In this document: positions 8,333 through 16,027 of the stretch, in pieces
Layout: every line of letters begins with the position of its first letter
How positions within the stretch are numbered: the stretch's first letter is position 1
DNA from: Elainella saxicola E1
GTDB taxonomy: Bacteria > Cyanobacteriota > Cyanobacteriia > Elainellales > Elainellaceae
NCBI GenBank assembly: GCA_002796835.1
Contig: LUGL01000044.1
Span: forward strand, 1 to 53,711
DNA: 53,711 bases
Reading direction: 5' to 3'
Notes under the pieces: model-generated
Seen by the model: the letters and a program-made list of their open reading frames with translations, nothing else
Told to the model about the DNA's origin: nothing
The model's database searches: none
Translations under genes and position numbers: made by a program

Positions 8333-8944
8333 TTACTCTTCGCTGTTGGCTTCTTCAATCAAGCCAATGCCTGAGAGTGGTCGATAGGTGTAGCCCTGGC
8401 GCGGTGTCTTTTGGATGTCTTCTTTGATCGAATCTAAATCAATGTAGCGGTCGGCCACATTAATCAAACTATCACTTGTCATCGATCGCAGGCTCACCAC
8501 CTCGACCCGCACGCCCCGATAGCTGACGGCGTCCACGGCATAGGCTAAGTCTCCATCGCCGCTGACCAGCACTGCCGTATCGTAGGAGCCAACCAGCGCC
8601 ATCATATCAACGGCGATCTCGACATCCAAATTGGCTTTCTTGGAGCCATCTGGCAGCTGGACTAAATCTTTAGAGATGACTCGATAGCCGTTGCGCCGCA
8701 TCCATAACAAAAAACCTTGCTGCTTTTCGTTGGTGCGATCGACACCCGTGTAGAAAAATGACCGTAAGAGTCGCGATCCTGCAGTTAAGCGACACAGCAA
8801 TTTGGTGTAATCAATTTCGATCCCTAACTGCAAGGCTGCGTAGAACAAATTGGAACCATCGATAAAAATTGCGACTCGACCTCGATTTTCTAAAACCTGT
8901 TCCGGTGTGAATATCGTTTCAGTTTCCAGGTGATTGTTGAACAT
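8333..8944 (-). CDS. NYN/PIN-like domain protein, LabA family
   Basis: A 203-residue NYN-domain protein (former DUF88), a PIN-like fold whose acidic pocket can bind metal and cleave RNA. Candidate acidic residues are D29 in VAIFIDGSNLFYA, the DVEIAVDMM segment, and the SGDGDLAYAV motif. The family includes Synechococcus LabA, which affects circadian KaiC feedback, and paralogues of unclear role. The C-terminal tail after DLDSIKEDI is short and variable. Nuclease activity is inferred from family, not demonstrated. Confidence 0.88.
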   Translation of the reverse strand: MFNNHLETETIFTPEQVLENRGRVAIFIDGSNLFYAALQLGIEIDYTKLLCRLTAGSRLLRSFFYTGVDRTNEKQQGFLLWMRRNGYRVISKDLVQLPDGSKKANLDVEIAVDMMALVGSYDTAVLVSGDGDLAYAVDAVSYRGVRVEVVSLRSMTSDSLINVADRYIDLDSIKEDIQKTPRQGYTYRPLSGIGLIEEANSEE

Positions 8945-9105
8945 TTTTTCTCATACCTCATTTTTTTAATCAAAGGAATTAAACAAAGCGTTGTTAAAGG
9001 AGATGGTTTAAAGCTATTGAAATACTCCAATTGCCAAGCTTTATAAGTCAAGCTGTTTTACTCTATCGATTCCATCAATACTAAGCAGAATTCCACAAAA
9101 TAGAA

Positions 9106-10695
9106 CTAAGGTAACTCTACCCGTTGGAAAACTGGAGCCGCTTCCCCTAAAGCTTGCATAGCAGATAAAAATCCCCAACGAATTTGAGCTGAAAAATCAT
9201 CAGACTGACCAACAGCAGCATGATTAAAATCGATCGCAAAACCGAGCTGTTGATACACAGCATTGCTGATGGTAGGCACGATCGGCGAGAGCAGGTAAGC
9301 AGCCAACCGCACCGATTCCAGTACGCTGTAAAGCACTTGCTCTAACTCAACCTGTTTACCCTGTTTGAACAGAGTCCAGGGGGCCTGCTCATCGACATAT
9401 TTATTGCCTGCCCGGACTAAACTCATGATCATTTCGCAGGCTTGGCTGAAGGCCAGATCATCATAGGCTTGAATCACCTGTTGCCCCAGATGCTCACCTT
9501 TCGATCGCAAGACATCATCCATAGCAATGTCAGCAGCCTGGACGTTGGGAACGTGACCGCCGCAGTATTTTTGTACCATTTTTAAGGTGCGGTTCAGCAG
9601 ATTGCCAAGATCGTTGGCCAAATCGGCATTCAGCGTGTTCACGAAGCGCGTTTCGTTAAAATCGCCATCCCGCCCAAACTCGATCTCTTTCAAGAAGTAA
9701 TAGCGCACCGCATCCGAGCCATAGCGGCTGACGAGATCGACGGGATCAATCACATTACCTAGGGTCTTACTGATCTTTTGCCCATCTTTAGTGAGAAAGC
9801 CATGACCAAACACGCGATCGGGCAAGGGCAACCCGGCAGACATCAGCATGGCAGGCCAATAGACGGCATGGAACCGCAGAATATCTTTGCCAATCAGGTG
9901 CAAATTGAATGGATACCACTTGGCTGTTGCATTAGCGAGGGTTGCTTCCTGATCTGGCTCTAGCAGGGCGGTAATGTAGGCGAGCAGCGCATCAAACCAG
10001 ACATAGATCGTATGGTTGGGATCAGGCGGCACCGGAATGCCCCAATCTAAATTGACCCGCGAGATGGAAAAGTCTTGCAAACCGCGACTCACAAAACTGA
10101 GGACTTCGTTGCGACGGCTTTCGGGCTGAATAAAGTCTGGTTGATCCTGATAGAGCTGCTCTAATTTCCCTTGATAGCTGGATAACCGAAAGAAATAGTT
10201 TTGCTCATCGCGCCATTCCACTTCTTTATTAGGGTGTAGTGGACAGCGATGCCCTTCTAGCAAATCACGCTCCTCCTTAAACTCTTCGCAGGAAACGCAA
10301 TACCAACCTTGCTGTTGACCCAAATAGATGTCGCCACGCTCCCAAACGCGCTGAAAAAACTCTTTGACGATCGCCTCATGTCGAGGGTTGGTGGTGCGCA
10401 CAAAGCTATCGACTTGAATATTGAGCTGATGCCAGAGGGATTCGAATTCTTTGGCAATCAAATCACAATGCTCTTGCGGCAATCGTCCTGCGGCCTCGGC
10501 AGTGCGTTGAATCTTCTGGCCATGCTCATCTGTTCCCGTTACCATCCGAACCGGCTTGCCCTGTAAGCGCTGAAATCGAGCAACCACATCAGCCGCAATC
10601 GTCGTGTAGGCGCTGCCAATATGGGGCACATCATTCACATAGTAGATGGGGGTTGTAATGGAGAATGTTTTTTGATTCGTAGCACTTGAATCCAT
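9106..10695 (-). CDS. metG: Methionyl-tRNA synthetase
   Basis: Class I synthetase charging tRNA-Met. The 529-residue product has the HIGH-type motif H25-I-G-S28 and the KMSKS-type motif K307-I-S-K-T311. Zinc-type cysteines are C133 and C136 (WYCVSCEEF) with C151 and H154 (CPLHP), and the methionine-pocket region includes YVWFDALLAY. There is no C-terminal EMAP/tRNA-binding extension. The open frame runs 32 codons further upstream, but MDSSATNQKTFSITTPIYYV is the natural N-terminus. Confidence 0.97.
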   Translation of the reverse strand: MDSSATNQKTFSITTPIYYVNDVPHIGSAYTTIAADVVARFQRLQGKPVRMVTGTDEHGQKIQRTAEAAGRLPQEHCDLIAKEFESLWHQLNIQVDSFVRTTNPRHEAIVKEFFQRVWERGDIYLGQQQGWYCVSCEEFKEERDLLEGHRCPLHPNKEVEWRDEQNYFFRLSSYQGKLEQLYQDQPDFIQPESRRNEVLSFVSRGLQDFSISRVNLDWGIPVPPDPNHTIYVWFDALLAYITALLEPDQEATLANATAKWYPFNLHLIGKDILRFHAVYWPAMLMSAGLPLPDRVFGHGFLTKDGQKISKTLGNVIDPVDLVSRYGSDAVRYYFLKEIEFGRDGDFNETRFVNTLNADLANDLGNLLNRTLKMVQKYCGGHVPNVQAADIAMDDVLRSKGEHLGQQVIQAYDDLAFSQACEMIMSLVRAGNKYVDEQAPWTLFKQGKQVELEQVLYSVLESVRLAAYLLSPIVPTISNAVYQQLGFAIDFNHAAVGQSDDFSAQIRWGFLSAMQALGEAAPVFQRVELP

Positions 10696-11379
10696 GAGAT
10701 TTATCAAATTGACGCTTGAATACCAATCACTATACTTGACGAGCAGAAAAACCAAACTGAGCCCTGACCTTCCAGAACTTACCGATCGCACAAACAGCAG
10801 TTCATTCTCAATGAGGGCATTGTTTAGATTCAGCTAAGGCTAACTGATCAGCCAACGATTCAAATTTGGTCGCTTGGCACCTCACTAAACTTAAATTTGG
10901 CGCTATTCAACCCTAATCCTAGTGTAAATTTCTCATTGAGTTCTGTGTTAAAAGTACGGTGAAACGGCACGCTGTTTTGAAAAACAATAGATTTTTTACA
11001 GGTGGTGGGCCGCTTCAGTTCTCTTAAATCAGGTTCCTTTGAAAAGGAAAAAACAGCAGATTCGGTGGGTGAACGAAGGTTCAATACTCAATTGAGACAT
11101 CATGCAATTATATGAAACGGTAGCGCAGGTTTAGTGATTTGATGATTTGATTCTTCAATTTTCATTGATTTAGGTTTGAGACTGTAAGCATCTGATATAA
11201 CATCACCATTAAAAGCGGTTTAAGTAATAGAAATACCCTGAAAAATTTAAGGATCAGTCGCTTGCAGAGTCCTTCAGACAGGATGACCGATCGTGACTTC
11301 CCTCGATCGGCAGAGCAGCGGTATGCTGAGAATGCTTTAGCATGAAGAAAAGTTAAGCCAGCATGAGTATTGAGTCTGA
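10696..11379. other. Long intergenic region upstream of metG and the acyltransferase
   Basis: About 680 bases between divergent genes. Visible items are AAATTTGG repeated at 10862 and 10893, an inverted pair CTCAATGAG (10807) / CTCATTGAG (10932), and a near-palindrome TTCCTTT-GA-AAAGGAA (11034-11049). None matches an RNA family I recognise. Short frames at 10860-11084 and 11162-11398 show no protein-like features. Confidence 0.4.
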
Positions 11380-12099
11380 ATGACGGGTCGTAGTCCATTA
11401 ATCCTTTCCCAACAGTTGTTAACTGCTCTGGGGACTCAAGTTTTTCTCCACCACCAAGATCGCATTCCTCATAGGAGTGCTGTTGTCGCGATTAGCAATC
11501 ATCGCAGCTTTATGGATGCGCCTCTTTTAATGGCTGCTTTGAATCGTCCAGTGCGGTTCGCTTGCCACCATTACATGGGTCAGGTTCCCATTTTGCGAGA
11601 GTTCGTAACGCGGTTGGGGTGCTTTCCTCTGGATGCCCCTGGGCAGCGACAGCAAAGTTTTTTCCATCAAGCTGTTCAGCTGCTGCAATCCCATCAAGTG
11701 GTTGGCATTTTTCCAGAAGGGGCAGAGCCGATGGTACATCTCACCCCCGCTCGCCAGATGGGACTTTTCCAGCGGGGATTTGCGCATTTGGCCATGCGGG
11801 CTCCCGTTCAGGATTTGGCAGTATTGCCAATCGCAATCGCCTCTCAGCAGGAAACCACAAATTTCCCCTTCCCGCTCAAGCTATTGGGTTGGTTTGATCC
11901 CTCTGAGCCTTTGTTTCAACAGGCCGGTTGGCATCCAATGGTGTTTTATCATCGAGTTGATGTTTTGATTGGCAAACCATTCTGGATCACAGAAACCCAT
12001 CGAAAAAGCTATCAAGGTAAGCAGGCTAAGGCCGTTGTCACCGATCTGGTCGATTACTGCCAAGATGAAATCATAGCGTTACTGCGATACGGTTACTAG
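11380..12099 (+). CDS. 1-acylglycerol-3-phosphate acyltransferase-like (PlsC/LPLAT)
   Basis: A 239-residue acyltransferase with the LPLAT signature: H41-x4-D46 in NHRSFMDAPLL (catalytic base pair) and F111-P-E-G114 (glycerol-phosphate binding). There is no clear membrane-spanning start. The family moves acyl groups onto lysophosphatidate or other lipid alcohols. It is followed after only 3 bases by an alpha/beta hydrolase gene. In Arabidopsis PES1/PES2 such hydrolase and LPLAT domains are fused in one phytyl-ester/triacylglycerol synthase, so this enzyme may act on phytol, plastoquinol or diacylglycerol rather than only making phosphatidate. That is inference. Confidence 0.85.
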   Translation: MTGRSPLILSQQLLTALGTQVFLHHQDRIPHRSAVVAISNHRSFMDAPLLMAALNRPVRFACHHYMGQVPILREFVTRLGCFPLDAPGQRQQSFFHQAVQLLQSHQVVGIFPEGAEPMVHLTPARQMGLFQRGFAHLAMRAPVQDLAVLPIAIASQQETTNFPFPLKLLGWFDPSEPLFQQAGWHPMVFYHRVDVLIGKPFWITETHRKSYQGKQAKAVVTDLVDYCQDEIIALLRYGY

Positions 12100-12102
12100 T
12101 TC

Positions 12103-12972
12103 ATGTCAGAGTCTGCCTATTTTCTTGCCCTGCGATCGCCCCGACCACGGCAACTCAATGCGCCACTGTTTATTTATTTGCCGGGAGGGGATGGAACCGG
12201 GCAGCTTTTTCACCGACAGCTGGAAGGACTGGAGAAAGCCTTCGACATTCGCTGCCTTGAAATTCCACCCGATGATATGACGGACTGGGATGAACTGGTA
12301 GCAGAAGTGATTCATTTAGTTGAGACTGAGCTGGCATCAGCACCTCGCTCCCAGGTTTATCTTTGTGGTGAGTCGTTTGGGGGTTGTTTGGCGCTCAAAA
12401 TCATGTTGCGATCGCCCCAACTCTTTGATCATGTGGTTCTGGTCAACCCGGCCTCTGCGTTTAGAGAGCAATCCTGGCTATACGGGCTGTCATTTTTGGC
12501 GCGGCCTGTGCCTAAACCGATCTATCGCTTCTTTTGGGTTTGGTTCTTACCGTTGTTAGCCGCACTCGGCAAAATTGAGGCGGATGATCGACGATTGTTG
12601 TTGAACGCAGTGCAGTTGATGACGCAAGAAACTTCGATTTGGCGAGTGGAATTACTGCGCCAATTTCAAATTAGCAAGGCTGAGTTGGCTCAAATTCAGC
12701 AACCTACGCTGATTGTCGCAAGTGGCCGAGATTGGGTATTACCTTCTGTCCAAGAAGCCGATCGCCTAGTGGCTTGCTTACCCCAGGCCCAAAAATATGT
12801 GTTGCCAGAGAGCGGCCATGCCTGCTTGCTAGAGAGCGATGTCAATTTGTACGAAATTTTGCGATCGGTCAATTTTTTACCGCAACCGATTCCTCAATCT
12901 CCGTCTCAATCCCCGCCTCAATCTCCGTCCCAATCTCAACCCCAACTTCAGCCCCAAGCCTCTCAAGACTGA
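12103..12972 (+). CDS. Alpha/beta hydrolase, PES/ELT-like
   Basis: A 289-residue hydrolase with a complete apparent triad: S91 in the nucleophile elbow GESFGG, D210 in ASGRDWVLP and H239 in ESGHACLLE. The oxyanion segment is YLPGGDGTGQ. Sequence style (IYLPGGDGTG, YLCGESFGGCLALK, VNPASAF) matches the hydrolase half of plant esterase/lipase/thioesterase (phytyl ester synthase) proteins. It is coupled to the acyltransferase gene 3 bases upstream. The C-terminal ~29 residues are a Pro-Gln-Ser repeat encoded by a 12-base tandem repeat, probably disordered. The substrate is unknown. Confidence 0.82.
   Translation: MSESAYFLALRSPRPRQLNAPLFIYLPGGDGTGQLFHRQLEGLEKAFDIRCLEIPPDDMTDWDELVAEVIHLVETELASAPRSQVYLCGESFGGCLALKIMLRSPQLFDHVVLVNPASAFREQSWLYGLSFLARPVPKPIYRFFWVWFLPLLAALGKIEADDRRLLLNAVQLMTQETSIWRVELLRQFQISKAELAQIQQPTLIVASGRDWVLPSVQEADRLVACLPQAQKYVLPESGHACLLESDVNLYEILRSVNFLPQPIPQSPSQSPPQSPSQSQPQLQPQASQD
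12892..12963 (+). repeat. 12-bp minisatellite in the hydrolase 3' end
   Basis: Six tandem 12-base units with consensus CCTCAATCTCCG, degrading downstream, keep the frame and encode a P/S-Q-S-P tail. Period 12 means copy number can change without frameshift. Confidence 0.8.
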
Positions 12973-12983
12973 TTGTTATTCAA

Positions 12984-13934
12984 TCAAACGGTTCTGCTGA
13001 ATCGATCGGTTGCTTCAATCAGAGCACTGCGAATTCCAGGTTCAGTCATAGAATGTCCGGCATCGGGAACCACAATCAATTCCGATTCTGGCAACGCTTG
13101 ATGCAGCTCCCAGGCTGACACCATTGGGCAAACGACATCATAGCGACCCTGCACAATTACGATCGGCAAGTGACGGATGCGATCGCAATTTCGCAACAAT
13201 TGATCTTCCGGGCTAAAAAATCCTTTGTTTACGAAATAATGGCATTCAATCCGGGCAAAAGCATCGGCAAACTGACCCTCCCCAAATTTTTGTTGCAAGT
13301 TGGGATCCACTAGCAGCTTGCTGGTGCTGGCCTCCCAAACAGACCAGGCCTTTGCTGCTTCAGCCCGCACGAGTGGATCGGGATGGGTCAAGCGTTGGTA
13401 GTAGGCGGTAATTAGATCGCCCTGTTCTTCGATCGGAATCGGCTTGAGGTATTCTTCCCAGGCATCTGGAAAGAGGTAGCTGGCACCTTCCTGATAGAAC
13501 CAGCGAAGTTCCTTCTGACGTAGTAGGAAAATGCCGCGCAGAATCAGCGCCGTGCAAGATTTAGGATGGGTTTGGCTGTAGGCCAGCGATAATGTACTGC
13601 CCCAACTGCCGCCAAAAACAGCCCATTGCTGGATGTCCAAATGTTCTCGCAACTTTTCGATATCGCTCACCAGATCCCAGGTGGTGTTCTCCAGGAGTTC
13701 GGCATGGGGCGTGCTGCGTCCACAACCCCGTTGGTCAAATAAAATTACCCGCCATCGATCGGGATCAAAATAGCGTCGGTAAATCGGATCAATCCCGCCA
13801 CCCGGCCCCCCATGCAAAAAGACAATGGGCTGACCATCTGGATTGCCAACCTGTTCAAAATAGAGGGTATGTAACGCTGAAACGGCTAAAGTCCCAGTTT
13901 GGTAAGGTTCGATCGCCGGATAGAGCTCTGCCAT
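12984..13934 (-). CDS. pip: Proline iminopeptidase
   Basis: A 316-residue alpha/beta hydrolase (family S33) removing N-terminal proline from peptides. Nucleophile S110 lies in GGSWGS, the acid is in QGRYDVVCP and the histidine in DAGHSMTEP. The oxyanion motif HGGPGGG (41-47) and DQRGCGRSTPH are diagnostic. Length and full-length similarity to bacterial Pip are good. It is convergent with the PES-like hydrolase (11 bases between stops) and is not obviously related to it. Confidence 0.95.
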   Translation of the reverse strand: MAELYPAIEPYQTGTLAVSALHTLYFEQVGNPDGQPIVFLHGGPGGGIDPIYRRYFDPDRWRVILFDQRGCGRSTPHAELLENTTWDLVSDIEKLREHLDIQQWAVFGGSWGSTLSLAYSQTHPKSCTALILRGIFLLRQKELRWFYQEGASYLFPDAWEEYLKPIPIEEQGDLITAYYQRLTHPDPLVRAEAAKAWSVWEASTSKLLVDPNLQQKFGEGQFADAFARIECHYFVNKGFFSPEDQLLRNCDRIRHLPIVIVQGRYDVVCPMVSAWELHQALPESELIVVPDAGHSMTEPGIRSALIEATDRFSRTV

Positions 13935-14168
13935 AGATCTCCTCGTTCAATTTCTTTCCATTGAACCAGCAATCGGCAGTCTCAAAGTGCAGTTTTAGAG
14001 TAAAACTCAGCGAGGCTGCAACACCCATCCAGGCTAGATGGCGGTTAAAATTGCGCTTATGAACTCAGGTGTCTCAGGGAGACTAGACATGAGATTGCAG
14101 CAAAGAAGTTAAGACAGGAAAGTTGAGACAAAAAACAGTCGCAACAACCGGAGTAAACGATATCATCT

Positions 14169-14558
14169 ATGACTGCATTCGAAGAGCCATCTCGTCCGAT
14201 TCTCTGCCTAGAACATGAAAAAGGTTGCCTCTATGGAGAATGCATTCAGGCAATTCCTCAACGCAGCCTCTATTGGTTGCGCCCATTTGCACTCTATTGG
14301 ACAGAACCTGATGGTTCAGACATGACTCTTTATGATTTACGGCAGGGATCCGATCTCCTCTGCCCTCAGGTCTTATGCCGACCTGCCTTCGATGTCGAAG
14401 TATTGCCTGTACTGACCCAGCTTGAGCATGCAAAGGCTGAATTGAGAGATGCCTCAACTGAGAGCGATCGTACAGCTGGTCGGCAGTTAAGAGCCTTTAT
14501 CCAACAACTGATTCAGGCTTATCCAGAAGCATTCAGCAGTTACTCTAAACTGACTTAG
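14169..14558 (+). CDS. Conserved hypothetical protein
   Basis: 129 residues, acidic, with no signal peptide or membrane segment. I do not recognise a domain. Visible features are an N-terminal beta-rich half (GCLYGECIQAIPQRSLYWLRPFALYW) and a C-terminal helical half (VLTQLEHAKAEL ... RAFIQQLIQAYPEAF). The pattern is that of small cyanobacterial proteins of unknown role that lack motifs. It is convergent with the next gene, 16 bases apart. Confidence 0.65.
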   Translation: MTAFEEPSRPILCLEHEKGCLYGECIQAIPQRSLYWLRPFALYWTEPDGSDMTLYDLRQGSDLLCPQVLCRPAFDVEVLPVLTQLEHAKAELRDASTESDRTAGRQLRAFIQQLIQAYPEAFSSYSKLT

Positions 14559-14574
14559 CTGAAGGATATTGAGC

Positions 14575-14769
14575 TTAAGGACTGGGGACCAGGCTGATTC
14601 GGCCCGCATCCATCTCAGACATCAGGAGTTCTAATGCTTCATAATCAGCATCTGAAATATACCCAAGGCGGGTTAGCTCATAATTAATTTCGTTTTCAAT
14701 ATCGGGGGTCAACTTTTTGATGTAAAGCGCTTTAGCAACAAGTTGACGGATCACATGAGTTGTTTTCAT
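14575..14769 (-). CDS. Small hypothetical protein, 64 residues
   Basis: A short helical protein starting MKTTHVIRQLVAKALYIKK and ending in MDAGRISLVP. The open frame extends 36 codons further upstream, but that part has no protein-like pattern and M at 14769 gives the more plausible product. No domain is recognised; the shape (two or three helices, acidic centre YISDADYEALELLMSEM) resembles conserved small cyanobacterial proteins. Confidence 0.6.
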   Translation of the reverse strand: MKTTHVIRQLVAKALYIKKLTPDIENEINYELTRLGYISDADYEALELLMSEMDAGRISLVPSP

Positions 14770-15426
14770 GGCCAGTCTAAAAGGGGTAGTTGTGAGGGCG
14801 ATTCTTAAGTTCAATATTCTGCTAGACCCAACTTGCCTGAGATGATGATCATCATGAGGCTCCGTGATATCTGTCACAGAGGACTTTTAGCAGAACTAAT
14901 CGATTACTCCACTGCCAGTCAGTCATTTTCCGGACGGCGAAGAAGGTATTTTATGCTATGCCATTCTGCGAAGGAGTTCAATCCGGTAAACCGGCTTAGC
15001 CAGAAGAATTTAATGGAAATAACAGATTTTACGATTTTTAATCTCAGACAATCCTCCTAGAGATGTAAGGCTGTGTTAATCCGGAGCCCTGCAACTACCG
15101 GCAAAGTAAAATAGGTGGGTGAAGCAAGGATGGGCTCTACTCTGTAAATTCATATCATTCACAGAAATCTATGCCATCTGCTACATTAAGCACTTAGGAG
15201 GGATGTTGAATTTCAGTGTTTTTGTAGTGGTCTATACTTAGCTGAGTGATATTTTACTGAAGAATTTAGAAGCCAATTTCGGAAAGATTAAAGATTTCAA
15301 GAACCTATCCCCTTTCCAGTGGTGATTTTTCGGAGACAAAGCTATCTTCGTAGCATTCGGAGAGATGCACTTCCCCGAAATTTGGTGATTTTAGTACTAC
15401 CGCTCTTAGGATTTAGGATTCGGACG
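14770..15426. other. Intergenic region before the STAS gene
   Basis: About 650 bases with no recognisable gene. A 75-codon plus-strand frame at 14833-15060 starts inside the leader of the small hypothetical gene and shows no family pattern. No terminator, tRNA or strong promoter pair was found. Confidence 0.4.
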
Positions 15427-15768
15427 ATGCAAGATAATTCCTTTGCTCACTCCAGAACCATGGTTATTCGGCCTAGCGGTCATATCAATACCGTGAATGC
15501 CTCAGTTCTTCAGCAGCAGCTTGCAGAAGTTGTCGCTTCTCAAGATTGTTTTTCTCTGCTGATCGATATGAGCCAGGTCGAATCTCTTGATAGTGCTGGG
15601 CTGATGGCTTTAGTCTCAACGCTGACGTTGGCACAACGGCTGAATAAGCGGTTTGGTTTGTTTGATATTTCGCCCTCTGTTCGCATCGTTTTTGAGTTAA
15701 CTCAACTCGATCGAGTGTTTGAAATCCGAGAAGTAGGACAGTCGGTGCGCGAAGTTGCAGTTGCTTAG
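15427..15768 (+). CDS. STAS-domain anti-sigma factor antagonist-like protein
   Basis: A 113-residue single STAS domain, the fold of SpoIIAA/RsbV. The conserved phospho-acceptor region is ESLDSAGLMALVS, with S56 as the likely phosphorylated residue. Such proteins switch partner (anti-sigma kinase, PP2C phosphatase or transporter) by serine phosphorylation. No anti-sigma kinase or phosphatase gene is adjacent. The frame is open for 36 more codons upstream, with hydrophobic but unconvincing sequence, so M 15427 is preferred. Confidence 0.85.
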   Translation: MQDNSFAHSRTMVIRPSGHINTVNASVLQQQLAEVVASQDCFSLLIDMSQVESLDSAGLMALVSTLTLAQRLNKRFGLFDISPSVRIVFELTQLDRVFEIREVGQSVREVAVA

Positions 15769-16027
15769 AAGTTCTCCTCGATTCTGTTGCATTAGGATTC
15801 GCTGGATGCGGATTTTTGAGGGATGAAAATAAGGTGGAGTACTTTGTTTTGACTTTACCTGACTACTTGATGAACCTCAGACTGGTTTCTGAAACTGGGG
15901 TTAAGCTGGATCGCAAGCTCGGTGCTTGAGGAAGGATGCCTAAGTCGTTTGCCTTCATCCGTTAAGATGGATTGGAAACTTGGGTTTCACCCTAAACCCT
16001 GCAATTCAAGCTTGAGATTGATCCGCT

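Noticed and set aside
10696-10791. 32-codon N-terminal extension of MetG
   Set aside because: The extension is unlike the family; MDSSATNQKTFSITTPIYY is the natural start.
10860-11398. Two minus-strand frames of 74 and 78 codons in the metG upstream gap
   Set aside because: Unstructured composition and no family features; probably chance.
14833-15060. 75-codon plus-strand frame
   Set aside because: No protein-like pattern, and it starts inside another gene's leader.
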